This document shows, piece after piece, positions 35,625 to 43,978 of a stretch of DNA of 64,000 nt. The notes under the pieces are model-generated. The model had not been told where the DNA came from, did not search any database, and saw nothing but the letters and a program-made list of their open reading frames with translations. Made by a program: the position numbers and the translations under genes. How positions within the stretch are numbered: position 1 is the first letter of the stretch; the number at the start of each line of letters is the position of its first letter. The stretch comes from Xanthomarina gelatinilytica (GTDB lineage: Bacteria; Bacteroidota; Bacteroidia; Flavobacteriales; Flavobacteriaceae), in contig NZ_ANLA01000008.1 of the NCBI RefSeq assembly GCF_000348685.1, forward strand, positions 1-64,000, read 5' to 3'.

Positions 35625-36560
35625 ATGAGAGATAGTTTTCCAAATATTTTTTTCCTTTTCATTTTTGTTGGATTAATATCATGTACTTCAAATAGTAAAC
35701 GAGCATCAATTAAAAAAATAGATGCTAATATTTCAATTGTTAAAGAAAATTATATTTTAAGTAATCAGGAAAGTGATAAATCATTAATTTCTGATTCTAA
35801 ATCAATAAAATTAGTCTCCTGGAACATCCAAGACTTAGGTCAAACTAAAAACAATGAAGAAATAGCCTTTATGGCTGATGTTTTAAGAGATTTTGACATC
35901 GTAGCTATTCAAGAGGTAGTAGCCAAACATCCTGCTGGGGCTCAAAAAGTAGCTCAATTGGTCGATGAGTTAAATAGGAAAGGAGCAAAATGGGACTACA
36001 GAATCAGTGATCCTACCAAGAGTCCTTCCGTATACATGAGTGAGCGCTATGCCTTTTTGTGGAAAACACATAAAATAGACCTTATTGGCAGAGCTTATTT
36101 AGATAAAGAATTAGAAACCCATATTCATAGAGAACCTTATATAGCCCAGTTTAAATTAAAAAAAACAAATCAGTTTTTTTATATCGTTAACTTTCATTCC
36201 CGAAAACATGATGATAATCCAGAGTTAGAAATAAAATTCTTTAAAGATTATTCAAAACGATTCCATTCTAATAATATCATTATAGCAGGGGATTTCAATC
36301 TGAACGAACGTCATTCAGTTTGGAGTGATCTTTATCAGCAAGGTTTTAATCCAGCTTTGAAAGATTCTAAAACAACTTTAAAATGGAAATGTTTAAAGAA
36401 CAACTACCTAAACCATGCCATTGATAATATCTATTATTCTAAAAATATAGCTTTTGTCAATTCAGGAGTTTTGGATTATATTGCTACCTGTGAAAATTTA
36501 GCAGCAGCAAGAAAAATATCCGATCATTTACCTGTTTTTTTGGAGTTTAACATGAATTAG
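35625..36560 (+). CDS. Exported DNase I-fold (EEP family) lipoprotein
   Basis: A 311-residue endonuclease/exonuclease/phosphatase-family protein. The N-terminus has a signal peptide and lipobox (VGLISC, Cys20). All catalytic motifs are present: WNIQ (Asn67), QEV (Glu97), NFHS, GDFN (Asp223, Asn225) and SDHLPV (Asp300, His301). The family includes DNase I-like nucleases, phosphodiesterases and phosphatases; YMSERYAFLWK and AIDNIYYS are DNase I-like features. Being exported and six bases after the transglutaminase-like gene, it acts outside the cytoplasm, possibly on DNA or on a lipid phosphate. Confidence 0.88.
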   Translation: MRDSFPNIFFLFIFVGLISCTSNSKRASIKKIDANISIVKENYILSNQESDKSLISDSKSIKLVSWNIQDLGQTKNNEEIAFMADVLRDFDIVAIQEVVAKHPAGAQKVAQLVDELNRKGAKWDYRISDPTKSPSVYMSERYAFLWKTHKIDLIGRAYLDKELETHIHREPYIAQFKLKKTNQFFYIVNFHSRKHDDNPELEIKFFKDYSKRFHSNNIIIAGDFNLNERHSVWSDLYQQGFNPALKDSKTTLKWKCLKNNYLNHAIDNIYYSKNIAFVNSGVLDYIATCENLAAARKISDHLPVFLEFNMN

Positions 36561-36568
36561 ATTATGCT

Positions 36569-36943
36569 ATGAAGCCTTTTAAAATAGTACTATTCCTCTT
36601 AGCTTTTGGGCTTACTTCTTTAAGTTTCTCACAAGACGTGTTTACCACCAAAACAGGTGAAAAATATCATCAAGAGTCTTGTAGGTATCTAAGCAAATCG
36701 AAATATCGGGTGGACTTAAAAGATGCTATTCAATATGGATACGATCCCTGTTCTGTATGTAAACCCCCAACAAGAACAGCCTCTGGCAACAGACAAGCTT
36801 TACATTTTTCTAGCAATCAAAGTTCCTCAAGTGTTTCTAAAAGCTCAAGTTCTTCAGCTACGCAGTGTACTGGTAGAACTAAAGCAGGCAATAGGTGTAA
36901 ACGGAAAACAACAAATACCAACGGAAGGTGTTATCAACACTAA
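36569..36943 (+). CDS. Small secreted protein with two Cys/His mini-domains
   Basis: A 124-residue protein with a signal peptide (cleavage near LSFSQD). The first mini-domain (about 26-64) has KTGEKYHQESCRYLSKSK followed by CSVC, giving a His and three Cys that could bind zinc. A Ser-rich linker follows, and then a C-terminal DUF5763-like motif: QCTGRTKAGNRCKRK then GRCYQH. It starts eight bases after the nuclease gene and could be the last gene of that operon, although this secreted family is also found elsewhere in Bacteroidota. Confidence 0.75.
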   Translation: MKPFKIVLFLLAFGLTSLSFSQDVFTTKTGEKYHQESCRYLSKSKYRVDLKDAIQYGYDPCSVCKPPTRTASGNRQALHFSSNQSSSSVSKSSSSSATQCTGRTKAGNRCKRKTTNTNGRCYQH

Positions 36944-37099
36944 TAGCTATACTATATCAAGTAGTTATAGGTTGAGGGAAACCGTAAGTTAATTTAATAT
37001 AAATCCAGTAGTTTTGTTTGAATGAGATTAACCTAAAGCAAGTAAATGTAAGCATTAAAAATCATTCTGGCCATACTTTTATTTCTCTGCCTATTAGAC

Positions 37100-37354
37100 A
37101 TGCCCTATGGGTATTATCAATTTGTACGTTTTGTTTCATTTGTTGCTTTCGTTTTTTTTGCCTATCAGGCCCATCAAAAGGACAATAAAACCGAAGCTTT
37201 TATATATTTGGCTTTGGCATTGTTATTTCAACCTTTTATTAAAATTGCCTTAGGCAGGACTTTATGGAATCTTGTGGATGTAGTGGTGGGGATTGGATTG
37301 GTTTTGAGTGTTTTTTTCGAGCCTGTAAAAAAAATAAATGACAAGTGGTTTTAA
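37100..37354 (+). CDS. Small membrane protein, DUF6804-like, start region doubtful
   Basis: An 84-residue protein with two or three hydrophobic stretches; MPYGYYQFVRFVSFVAF is typical of a small flavobacterial membrane-protein family. In the same frame, the 51 bp before this ATG encode ALKIILAILLFLCLLD, the expected first membrane helix, but the only upstream ATG (37046) is followed at once by TAA. The gene may therefore be truncated at its start or use a non-standard start. I prefer to report the ATG at 37100 with this caution. Confidence 0.55.
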   Translation: MPYGYYQFVRFVSFVAFVFFAYQAHQKDNKTEAFIYLALALLFQPFIKIALGRTLWNLVDVVVGIGLVLSVFFEPVKKINDKWF

Positions 37355-37475
37355 GATTAGGTTTTGTTAAAAAGGAAATACAGGCACGCTTAAATAGGGT
37401 GTTTTTTGTTTATGGATTTCCGTAAGGAAGATATTGTTAAAATGTATTAAGTTTGATGCAAAAACCAATTACATC

Positions 37476-38195
37476 ATGAAAAATTATTTCCTACTTCTAC
37501 TATTATTAAGCATGCTTTTCCCAAAGCAAGTAACCAGTCAAAACGATGGCGCAGCAATTGCTGCTATAGGTGGTGCTATGGCAATTGGAGCTATAATTGC
37601 TTCCATAGATCAAATGGAAGAACAAGCAGAATTAACTGCCACCGAATGGATTTTACATAACCATCCTGAGTTGACAAATTTTGCATTGAAAACCATGTCC
37701 TTTGATGGAAAAAAAGCCAAAGACATGTCGGCCACCACAGTTATAATTTATAAAATCCAAGAATTTGTTCCAGAAATGGAACCTAAAATAAATGGAAAAA
37801 AGCAGGTGTTATTTGGTTTTACCAGTCCTGGATGGATAAGCGATTATGGGATTGACTTTAATAAAGTAAGCTGGTTTTTGATAGACGATGTTGAATGGAT
37901 GCGTATGATGATTGCCTATGTTAAAGTTGCATCTGAGGAAAAAAATGAAACTCATTTAAAAGAAATCTTAAAAGATGGTAAAATTGTAAATCGGGGTGTA
38001 AAGACAGGAAGTAAATTGGCTATTCCATTTTTTAAACTTACAGGGGATATGTATGTGGTAACTGATTATTCCGAGAGATTGAAACTGCTTTATAACGAAC
38101 GTTCTTTGGGTATTTTTTTAAAAGAAACCAGGGATTTGGTGCAAATAGGTCGTGGCGATATTATTGATATTCACAATTTCTTTTTTGAGGAATAG
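37476..38195 (+). CDS. Exported hypothetical protein
   Basis: A 239-residue protein; the ATG at 37476 starts a clean signal peptide (MKNYFLLLLLLSML, cleavage near VTSQN). A Gly/Ala-rich helix follows (AAIAAIGGAMAIGAIIASID), possibly membrane-associated, and then a mixed alpha/beta domain I do not recognise. It has about 120 bp of upstream sequence and no close partner. Confidence 0.6.
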   Translation: MKNYFLLLLLLSMLFPKQVTSQNDGAAIAAIGGAMAIGAIIASIDQMEEQAELTATEWILHNHPELTNFALKTMSFDGKKAKDMSATTVIIYKIQEFVPEMEPKINGKKQVLFGFTSPGWISDYGIDFNKVSWFLIDDVEWMRMMIAYVKVASEEKNETHLKEILKDGKIVNRGVKTGSKLAIPFFKLTGDMYVVTDYSERLKLLYNERSLGIFLKETRDLVQIGRGDIIDIHNFFFEE

Positions 38196-38354
38196 AGGCT
38201 GTAACTTATTTGCAACAAACTTTTTTAGGCGTTTATAATATTTAAATTTGAAATAATTTAATAATTGCCAATAGTAGTATGAAAGACATATAAGGATTAT
38301 GTACCTGCTAGTGTGTTGTTGGAGCGGATAAAGGTGGAGGAAAATAAATATGTC

Positions 38355-38500
38355 GCTCTTACAGAGCTCTTAACAAACGCATCTATCGGTGTTATTAACA
38401 TAATGCTCCTCTGGAGCTACAAAAATGGAAAATAAAAAGTCACAGTGTGCAAAATATTAATAGACAATTATAAAATATCGAATTATAGCTCCAGCGGAGC
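38355..38500. repeat. Three short palindromes upstream of the RAYT-like gene
   Basis: Three perfect 5-bp-stem hairpins lie in this 320-bp gap: GCTCT-TAC-AGAGC (38355-38367), GCTCC-TCT-GGAGC (38405-38417) and GCTCC-AGC-GGAGC (38488-38500). The last is 15 bp before the transposase ATG. They share stem and loop size and match hairpins after the gene, as expected for REP-like sequences of a RAYT. Confidence 0.7.
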
Positions 38501-38515
38501 GCTATATTATTAGAA

Positions 38516-38974
38516 ATGGCAAATACATACACCCAATTATATTTTCACATTGTGTTTGCCGTAAAAGGCAGACGAAACCATATTTCAAAACAATGGAAAG
38601 ACGAATTGTATAAATACATAACAGGTATAGTATTAAATAAAAACCAAAAATTAATGATTATCAATGGAATGCCCAATCATCTTCATATATTAATCGGCAC
38701 AAAACCAAATTGTAATTTGTCGGATTTGGTTAGAGACATAAAAGCCAATTCTTCTAAATGGATAAATGAGCAAAAATTTATAAAAGGAACATTTGAATGG
38801 CAAACAGGTTTTGGAGCATTTACGGTCAGCCAATCAGGAATAAATAATGTAATTAAGTATATTAAAAACCAAGAAGAACATCACAAGAAAAAAACATTTA
38901 AAGAAGAATATATAGAATTTTTGAACGCATATAAAATTGAATTCAAAAATGAATATTTATTTACAGATGAATGA
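38516..38974 (+). mobile_element. IS200/IS605-type Y1 transposase, RAYT-like
   Basis: A 152-residue single-strand DNA transposase of the HUH class. The metal-binding HxH is H55-L-H57 in PNHLHILIG, and the catalytic Tyr is Y115 in VIKYIKNQEEHH. FGAFTVSQS (99-107) is the usual segment before the catalytic helix. Length fits IS200-type TnpA. No TnpB partner is present, and palindromes of one type lie on both sides, which favours a domesticated RAYT (REP-associated tyrosine transposase) over an active insertion sequence. Confidence 0.88.
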
Positions 38975-38980
38975 TGTCGC

Positions 38981-39151
38981 ACCTCTGGAGCTTTTGCTTT
39001 TGCACCATGATGAGGCTATTGATATTAGGCACCTCTGGTGCCATGGGAAAGAACAATTTAGATAAATAATAACATTACGGACCTCTGGAGCTTTTGTTTT
39101 TGTATCATGATGAGGCTATTGATATTAGGCACCTCTGATGCCATGGGAAAG
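38981..39151. repeat. 71-bp direct repeat (two copies, 100-bp period) with REP-like hairpins
   Basis: 38981-39051 and 39081-39151 differ at only four of 71 positions. Each copy begins with ACCTCTGGAG and ends in ATGGGAAAG. Copy 1 contains a perfect hairpin GGCACC-TCT-GGTGCC (39028-39042); in copy 2 the stem has one mismatch. The first copy starts seven bases after the transposase stop codon. Confidence 0.85.
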
Positions 39152-39265
39152 TAAGCCATAGAGAAACATTCGGTTTAAGCCCAGTTTTGTGATTCATTTG
39201 TGTTCTGGATTAACTATCCTATTTTTTTATGTAATTTTACCAATACATTAAAAATTTTATTATTT

Positions 39266-40738
39266 ATGAAACAATTATTACTCAATTTTATAGCGACCAT
39301 CTGTGTTTTTGCGATGGTTTCAGCACAAGGTTATACCACCCCAGACACAGGAAGTACCTTTACCTTGAACGATCTGGTGGCTGCAAGTCCGACAACTATT
39401 TCTGTTAGTGGTTCTACCTATACTTTAACAGACGATTTGACCATTTCTGCTACGGATACCTTTTTAATAGACACCGATGCGACTTTGGAGATTGGAGCAG
39501 ACATTCTCATTACCGTTTTTGGTACATTTCAAGTTAGTGCCAACCAGGCAACCTTTACAGCTATAGATCCGGCTCTGCCTTATGAAGGGTTTCGTTTTGA
39601 AGAGTTTTCAAACATTCAGATTGAAAATGCCACCATACAATATGGAGGAGGTTTGCGTGTGCTTACGGAAAACTTTAGCATAAACAACTGTTTATTGACA
39701 AACAATGTTTCTGGAGCTGCCACTGGAGGGGTTATAGCACTTTCTAGAGGTATGGCCCAAATAACAAATAACACCATTAGCTTTAATGACACGCCAGCCA
39801 TTAGCTCAGGTGCCAATAGTGCCGTCTCACCTTATATCTTTAACAATTATATAGAAGGAAATAACCAGGCCAATTCCAACCGGCCTCAAATAAACATAGG
39901 GACCACTTTAGCGACTGACCCTTTGCAAATAGTGCAAAACACCATAATTGGGGATCGTGATTTGGATATGGTAGGTGGCATTGCTGTCTCCAATTTTGTT
40001 GGAGGACAGATCAATGCAGTAATTGATAACAATATCATCATCGATAACCGTTATGGATTGACTATTTTGGGCAATAACTCTTTTGCTTATATTAGGAACA
40101 ATCAAATTGAAAACAACGACACGCAAAACAATCCAAATTTGGGAGGTAGTGGTATTTCATTAAATACCTCTTCCGCAGGAATGGATGTTATTGCCAGTGG
40201 CAATCAAATACGGGGAAATCTTTGGGGAATCACCGTTATTGGCCAAGCTTCTATAAATTTAGGGGATGGAACTGGAAACGTGGGACAGAATGTGTTTGCC
40301 AACAACGGAAACGGAGGTACAAGCTATGCGCTTTATAACAATACCCCAAACGATATCATGGCATTAAACAATTGTTGGGATGAAACCAACTTGCCCAACA
40401 CGCTAGCAGATGCTGAAAATGTGATTGTGCACCAAAACGATATCAATACTTTAGGGTTGGTGTTTTTTGATCCTGTGAATTGTGGTTTTTTAGGTGTAGA
40501 AACATCTCAATTACAAGATGTAAGTATCTATCCAAATCCCACAAAGGATATATTTTTCTTAGCAAACAACACACAATATCAATACATGAATGTCTATGGA
40601 ATTGATGGTAAATTAATCATGGTACAGACATTGCATCCAGGGACCAATGAACTACATATGGATTTAACTCCTGGGATGTACATTTTGGAATTGCAAGGCA
40701 ACCAATCAAAAACCATAAAAAAGCTGATGATACAATAA
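39266..40738 (+). CDS. T9SS-secreted right-handed beta-helix protein
   Basis: A 490-residue secreted protein. The ATG at 39266 begins the signal peptide (cleavage near VSAQG). The body (about 60-400) is made of Asn-rich short strands (NNTISFNDTPAISS, NNIIIDNRYGLTI, NNQIENND), the pattern of parallel beta-helices such as NosD or pectate-lyase-like proteins. The last 75 residues are a type A T9SS sorting domain (YPNPTKD near its start, PGMYILEL near its end). It is exported through type IX secretion and may bind or cut polysaccharide; no catalytic residues can be assigned. Confidence 0.87.
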   Translation: MKQLLLNFIATICVFAMVSAQGYTTPDTGSTFTLNDLVAASPTTISVSGSTYTLTDDLTISATDTFLIDTDATLEIGADILITVFGTFQVSANQATFTAIDPALPYEGFRFEEFSNIQIENATIQYGGGLRVLTENFSINNCLLTNNVSGAATGGVIALSRGMAQITNNTISFNDTPAISSGANSAVSPYIFNNYIEGNNQANSNRPQINIGTTLATDPLQIVQNTIIGDRDLDMVGGIAVSNFVGGQINAVIDNNIIIDNRYGLTILGNNSFAYIRNNQIENNDTQNNPNLGGSGISLNTSSAGMDVIASGNQIRGNLWGITVIGQASINLGDGTGNVGQNVFANNGNGGTSYALYNNTPNDIMALNNCWDETNLPNTLADAENVIVHQNDINTLGLVFFDPVNCGFLGVETSQLQDVSIYPNPTKDIFFLANNTQYQYMNVYGIDGKLIMVQTLHPGTNELHMDLTPGMYILELQGNQSKTIKKLMIQ

Positions 40739-40918
40739 TTTATAGAGACATGTACCTTAATGACCATTTTTTAGGATTAACCTTCTGGAATGGCGCTCCT
40801 TCATTATCTGTCTGACGTTAGGCATGGCAGTATGAAGGATACTTTTAAAACCGCTACTTCGTGATATGAGCAAGAGCGAAAACCACCGTATGAATTAAGA
40901 TATGTGAAGTTAAAGGAA

Positions 40919-42064
40919 TTATTTGATCTCCCCATAAACACGTTTTACAAAGTCACCCTTTAAAAAAGCAGTCGCATCCAATTGGCTTTGAAGGACCACA
41001 CCTTTGGTTTTGGTATCCAATAGCCATGCAATGGCTTGTATCAAGGGTGTTGCTGTACTGGTTTGAATGGCCCTTAGGGTATGTTTTCCTATTTTTTGGG
41101 GTTTGATGTGTTTGGCTATTTCCTGTCGATAAAATTTTCCTGTTGCGTCTTTACCTGCAACTGCCGCATAGAGAACAATTTGATCGTCTTCGATATGTGG
41201 GATTTCTGTTTGCATGATTTCTTGCAATCCCGAAATGGGGTCTTTGCTGTTTTTCAAAGTTTTTAATTGTTTCCCGACCCAAGTATAATGTCCAGGGTGT
41301 CTTAGGGTTTTATAATCCAGGTGTTTTACCTTTCCACTGAGGGCATCGGGTAAATCTGCTGCGCCACCCGAAGTCAGGTCTTCTTCGTAACCAATGCCAT
41401 TAATGATGATATAGGCTCTCTCGGAGAGTGCCGGTAAGGAGGTTTTGTTATAATTCCGTATGACGATACAGTCTTTAAGGTATTCCGTAGCCACACCAAC
41501 AGGGCTCCAGGTAAAGCCATAATAATGAGGGGCTATGGCATGATTGGTAAGGGCGCCCACTTTTAATTCCAAGGTATCCACTTGTTCGACTTTATGTTTT
41601 TTGCAGAAGTTTTGAAACATGTGATGGGCCAGTACATCTATATAGCCAGGAGCCAATCCCGTTTGTAGTACGAATCCGGTTTGGGCGTCTTTGGCCAGTA
41701 GGATAATTTGGTTGGTTTCAGCCACATATTCGGTTAGGTTGGCATAACAGAGCTTGTAGGTTTTGGCCATGCGAGCCATATTTGGGGCCAAACTGCCAGG
41801 CAGGCAATCGAGTAGGGCATCGCCTTTTTCAAAAATGCGGCCCATGTCATCACTGATGGAATTGGCATCCAAATAAAAGGCGTGTACCTTACAAGCCTTG
41901 GTAGTCCCGTTCATGATCCATTGCGCAACGTTTTGGGCTTTTTCCAAGTCCCTGTCGCCAATGTAAATGGTAGGTGTTACGGCGCTCCACTCGGCCAAAA
42001 TAAGACCAGCAGCTTCAGCTATGCCACCTGCACCGGCAATAATTAAGTGATAGTGATTTTTCAT
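40919..42064 (-). CDS. Saccharopine dehydrogenase-like NAD(P)-binding enzyme
   Basis: A 381-residue Rossmann-fold oxidoreductase. The N-terminal loop IIAGAGGIAEAAG (8-20) and the Asp-rich strand end IGDRD bind NAD(P). LLDCLPGSLAPNMARMA and LQTGLAPGYIDVLAHHMF follow the pattern of the saccharopine dehydrogenase/homospermidine synthase group. The exact substrate is unknown, though a role in lysine-type amino acid metabolism is usual for the family. It is a single leftward gene. Confidence 0.8.
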   Translation of the reverse strand: MKNHYHLIIAGAGGIAEAAGLILAEWSAVTPTIYIGDRDLEKAQNVAQWIMNGTTKACKVHAFYLDANSISDDMGRIFEKGDALLDCLPGSLAPNMARMAKTYKLCYANLTEYVAETNQIILLAKDAQTGFVLQTGLAPGYIDVLAHHMFQNFCKKHKVEQVDTLELKVGALTNHAIAPHYYGFTWSPVGVATEYLKDCIVIRNYNKTSLPALSERAYIIINGIGYEEDLTSGGAADLPDALSGKVKHLDYKTLRHPGHYTWVGKQLKTLKNSKDPISGLQEIMQTEIPHIEDDQIVLYAAVAGKDATGKFYRQEIAKHIKPQKIGKHTLRAIQTSTATPLIQAIAWLLDTKTKGVVLQSQLDATAFLKGDFVKRVYGEIK

Positions 42065-42435
42065 AGTAACTTTTTACACATTAAAAGAGTTACCAAGTTA
42101 GGAAATTTAGGTGAAGAAAACAGGGCTATAGGAAAGCATGCTGTTTGTGGAATGGATTTAAGGATTTTATAAAAAAACATTGCTTTGGACCAGTACCATA
42201 AAACGTGAAAACCTTGGGCAAACAAGAATTTTATTTATGGTGGAGGTGGGTGTTTTATACAATTTAAGATTGGCTACAGCAAAACAAGTTTTTACTGATT
42301 GTGACCAGGTTTTAAGTAAGTTTTGAATGATTTAAGGGCTTTTCTTTTTCCAAATATAAGTGGTTTGCATGGTATGTTAGCTGTTATAGAAACACTTGGA
42401 TTTGCAATATATCAGTCTGTTACCAATGTGTTTTA
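42065..42435. other. Intergenic region, no feature recognised
   Basis: 371 bp between two leftward genes. I see no convincing ORF, hairpin or promoter; it should hold the promoter of the gene ending at 40919. Confidence 0.5.
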
Positions 42436-43605
42436 TTAGCTCTTACTTAATTCTTTTATTTTTATTTTGGCGCGCTCATTGTTTGGATCCAGTTCCAAGG
42501 ATTTTATATAGTTGTCAATTGCTTTATCGGTATTTCCCACTGTTTCATAAGCTTCCCCCAAACTATCATAGGAGTTTGGTGACTTGGGATAATTTTCCAC
42601 ATTCATGATGAAGAATTCCAATGCCTTGGATTTGTCTTTATCATTTTCACTTTGTAGCGTTCTATAGCCTAATTGGTTTACAAGATGTTCTGGAGGAGGG
42701 ACATGCCAGGAGAGTCTTTTGGAAAGTGTTTGGAAATGTTGGGTTAGTTGCTCTTTATCTTCCACATCACGATAGGAAATTCCATAGCCTTCAAAAATTG
42801 TGGAGATTCCGTTATGAAAAGCAATGATTGGCACTGAGCTATGGCTTTCATTAGGAAAGTATTCCAGTTTTGCCGGTAATTCGCCTTTGCATTTGCTGTT
42901 CAATGATTCGTACAATCTTACATGGCGGTCCCGATTTCTGATGTTCCTTTTACCCCAATTGGCAGTGGCTAGGTACAGGAATCTTTTGAATGACTGATCT
43001 GTAAGGGAATCTAACTTTTTGTCCATGGTTTCTGAATCCCATGTTCCAAAACTTGGATCGACCGCGATATAGGAATTGAAACCTGTTTTTTCTTTCATAT
43101 AAGCATGAGTGGCCAGTAAGCCTCCCAAAGAATGCCCAAACAGGATTCGATAGGGAGCAGTTCTATAGGTTTGGTCCAATTCGGGTAAAAGTTCATTTTC
43201 CAAAAAGCCAAGAAAACGATCTCCACCACCTGAATTGTTTTCTCTAACTGTGATGATTTTGTCTGGAGTGTAGTCCCTTCTTCTATCTACATTTTGAATG
43301 GCAACTACAATCAGCTCTGGAATTTTCCAGCTTCTATATGCATCGGAACTCATGTAGTTTACCATTCCAGCTATGGACTTAAAATGTGAATCTCCGTCAA
43401 GCACTATCAGTATTGGGTATGTTTTGTAGGATGATTTTTGATCCTTGTAAGAATCAGGAAGGCTTACCCAATACTCCCTATTTTCATTTAAGATATTAGA
43501 CCAAAGCGAATGTTTGGTGCCGATTAGTATTTGTTCAACATCTTGTGATTTTATTAGGTTGATCCCTAATAAAATAAGTAGTACTGCAATGATATTTTTG
43601 TTCAT
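42436..43605 (-). CDS. Secreted esterase (Fes/IroE-like alpha/beta hydrolase) with TPR tail
   Basis: A 389-residue exported hydrolase; the ATG at 43605 is preferred to an in-frame TTG 18 bp earlier. After the signal peptide, LPDSYKDQ and YPILIVLDGDSHF are typical of esterase-D-type hydrolases. The nucleophile Ser lies in FGHSLGGLLA, and a later His in NESHSSVPIIAFHNG completes the triad. The last 75 residues form TPR units (NSYDSLGEAYETVGNTDKAI). The TPR tail recurs on the beta-lactamase-fold protein at 60926. The natural ester is unknown (siderophore or polysaccharide esters are possible). Confidence 0.85.
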   Translation of the reverse strand: MNKNIIAVLLILLGINLIKSQDVEQILIGTKHSLWSNILNENREYWVSLPDSYKDQKSSYKTYPILIVLDGDSHFKSIAGMVNYMSSDAYRSWKIPELIVVAIQNVDRRRDYTPDKIITVRENNSGGGDRFLGFLENELLPELDQTYRTAPYRILFGHSLGGLLATHAYMKEKTGFNSYIAVDPSFGTWDSETMDKKLDSLTDQSFKRFLYLATANWGKRNIRNRDRHVRLYESLNSKCKGELPAKLEYFPNESHSSVPIIAFHNGISTIFEGYGISYRDVEDKEQLTQHFQTLSKRLSWHVPPPEHLVNQLGYRTLQSENDKDKSKALEFFIMNVENYPKSPNSYDSLGEAYETVGNTDKAIDNYIKSLELDPNNERAKIKIKELSKS

Positions 43606-43978
43606 TCTGTTGTTTTTGCTCAATATGTCTTGCCCTGAACTAAGGCTATTTTAGGTTATTTATAACTTATTATTTAGGTATATTTTTTGAATGTTTTACC
43701 AAGTTGGTGTTTGTTTTGGTTTTCTTATTACATATACCCGACTAATATAATGGATTTATATAAAAACAGCTAGCTGGTCATGCTCATTTTAATTCAAGAA
43801 GGGAAGTATGGTGTTTAAACATAAAATTCAGAATTTATAACATATTATCAGGTTGCCTATGGTTTAAGCGTTAATAAAAAATCAAGTTCTAGAACTTTCT
43901 GAAAATTATTAATTTCATTTTTTATAATTTTACTGTCCTTGTTTCAACATCCATTTTTAAAGCCTTTTAGTTGTCTAA
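43606..43978. promoter_or_regulatory. Divergent control region with perfect AAGTTCT/AGAACTT palindrome
   Basis: The 373-bp gap between the leftward esterase gene and the rightward regulator gene holds AAGTTCTAGAACTT, a perfect 14-bp palindrome (43884-43897). A -7-like TAATTTTA (43925-43932) follows. The half-sites are the same as those of the inverted repeats at 45799, 51672 and 60679 but without the 12-bp spacer. It may mediate control of the regulator gene. Confidence 0.45.

Noticed and set aside
38981-39151. CRISPR-like direct repeat
   Set aside because: Only two 71-bp units, next to a transposase with related hairpins; REP-type origin explains it better.
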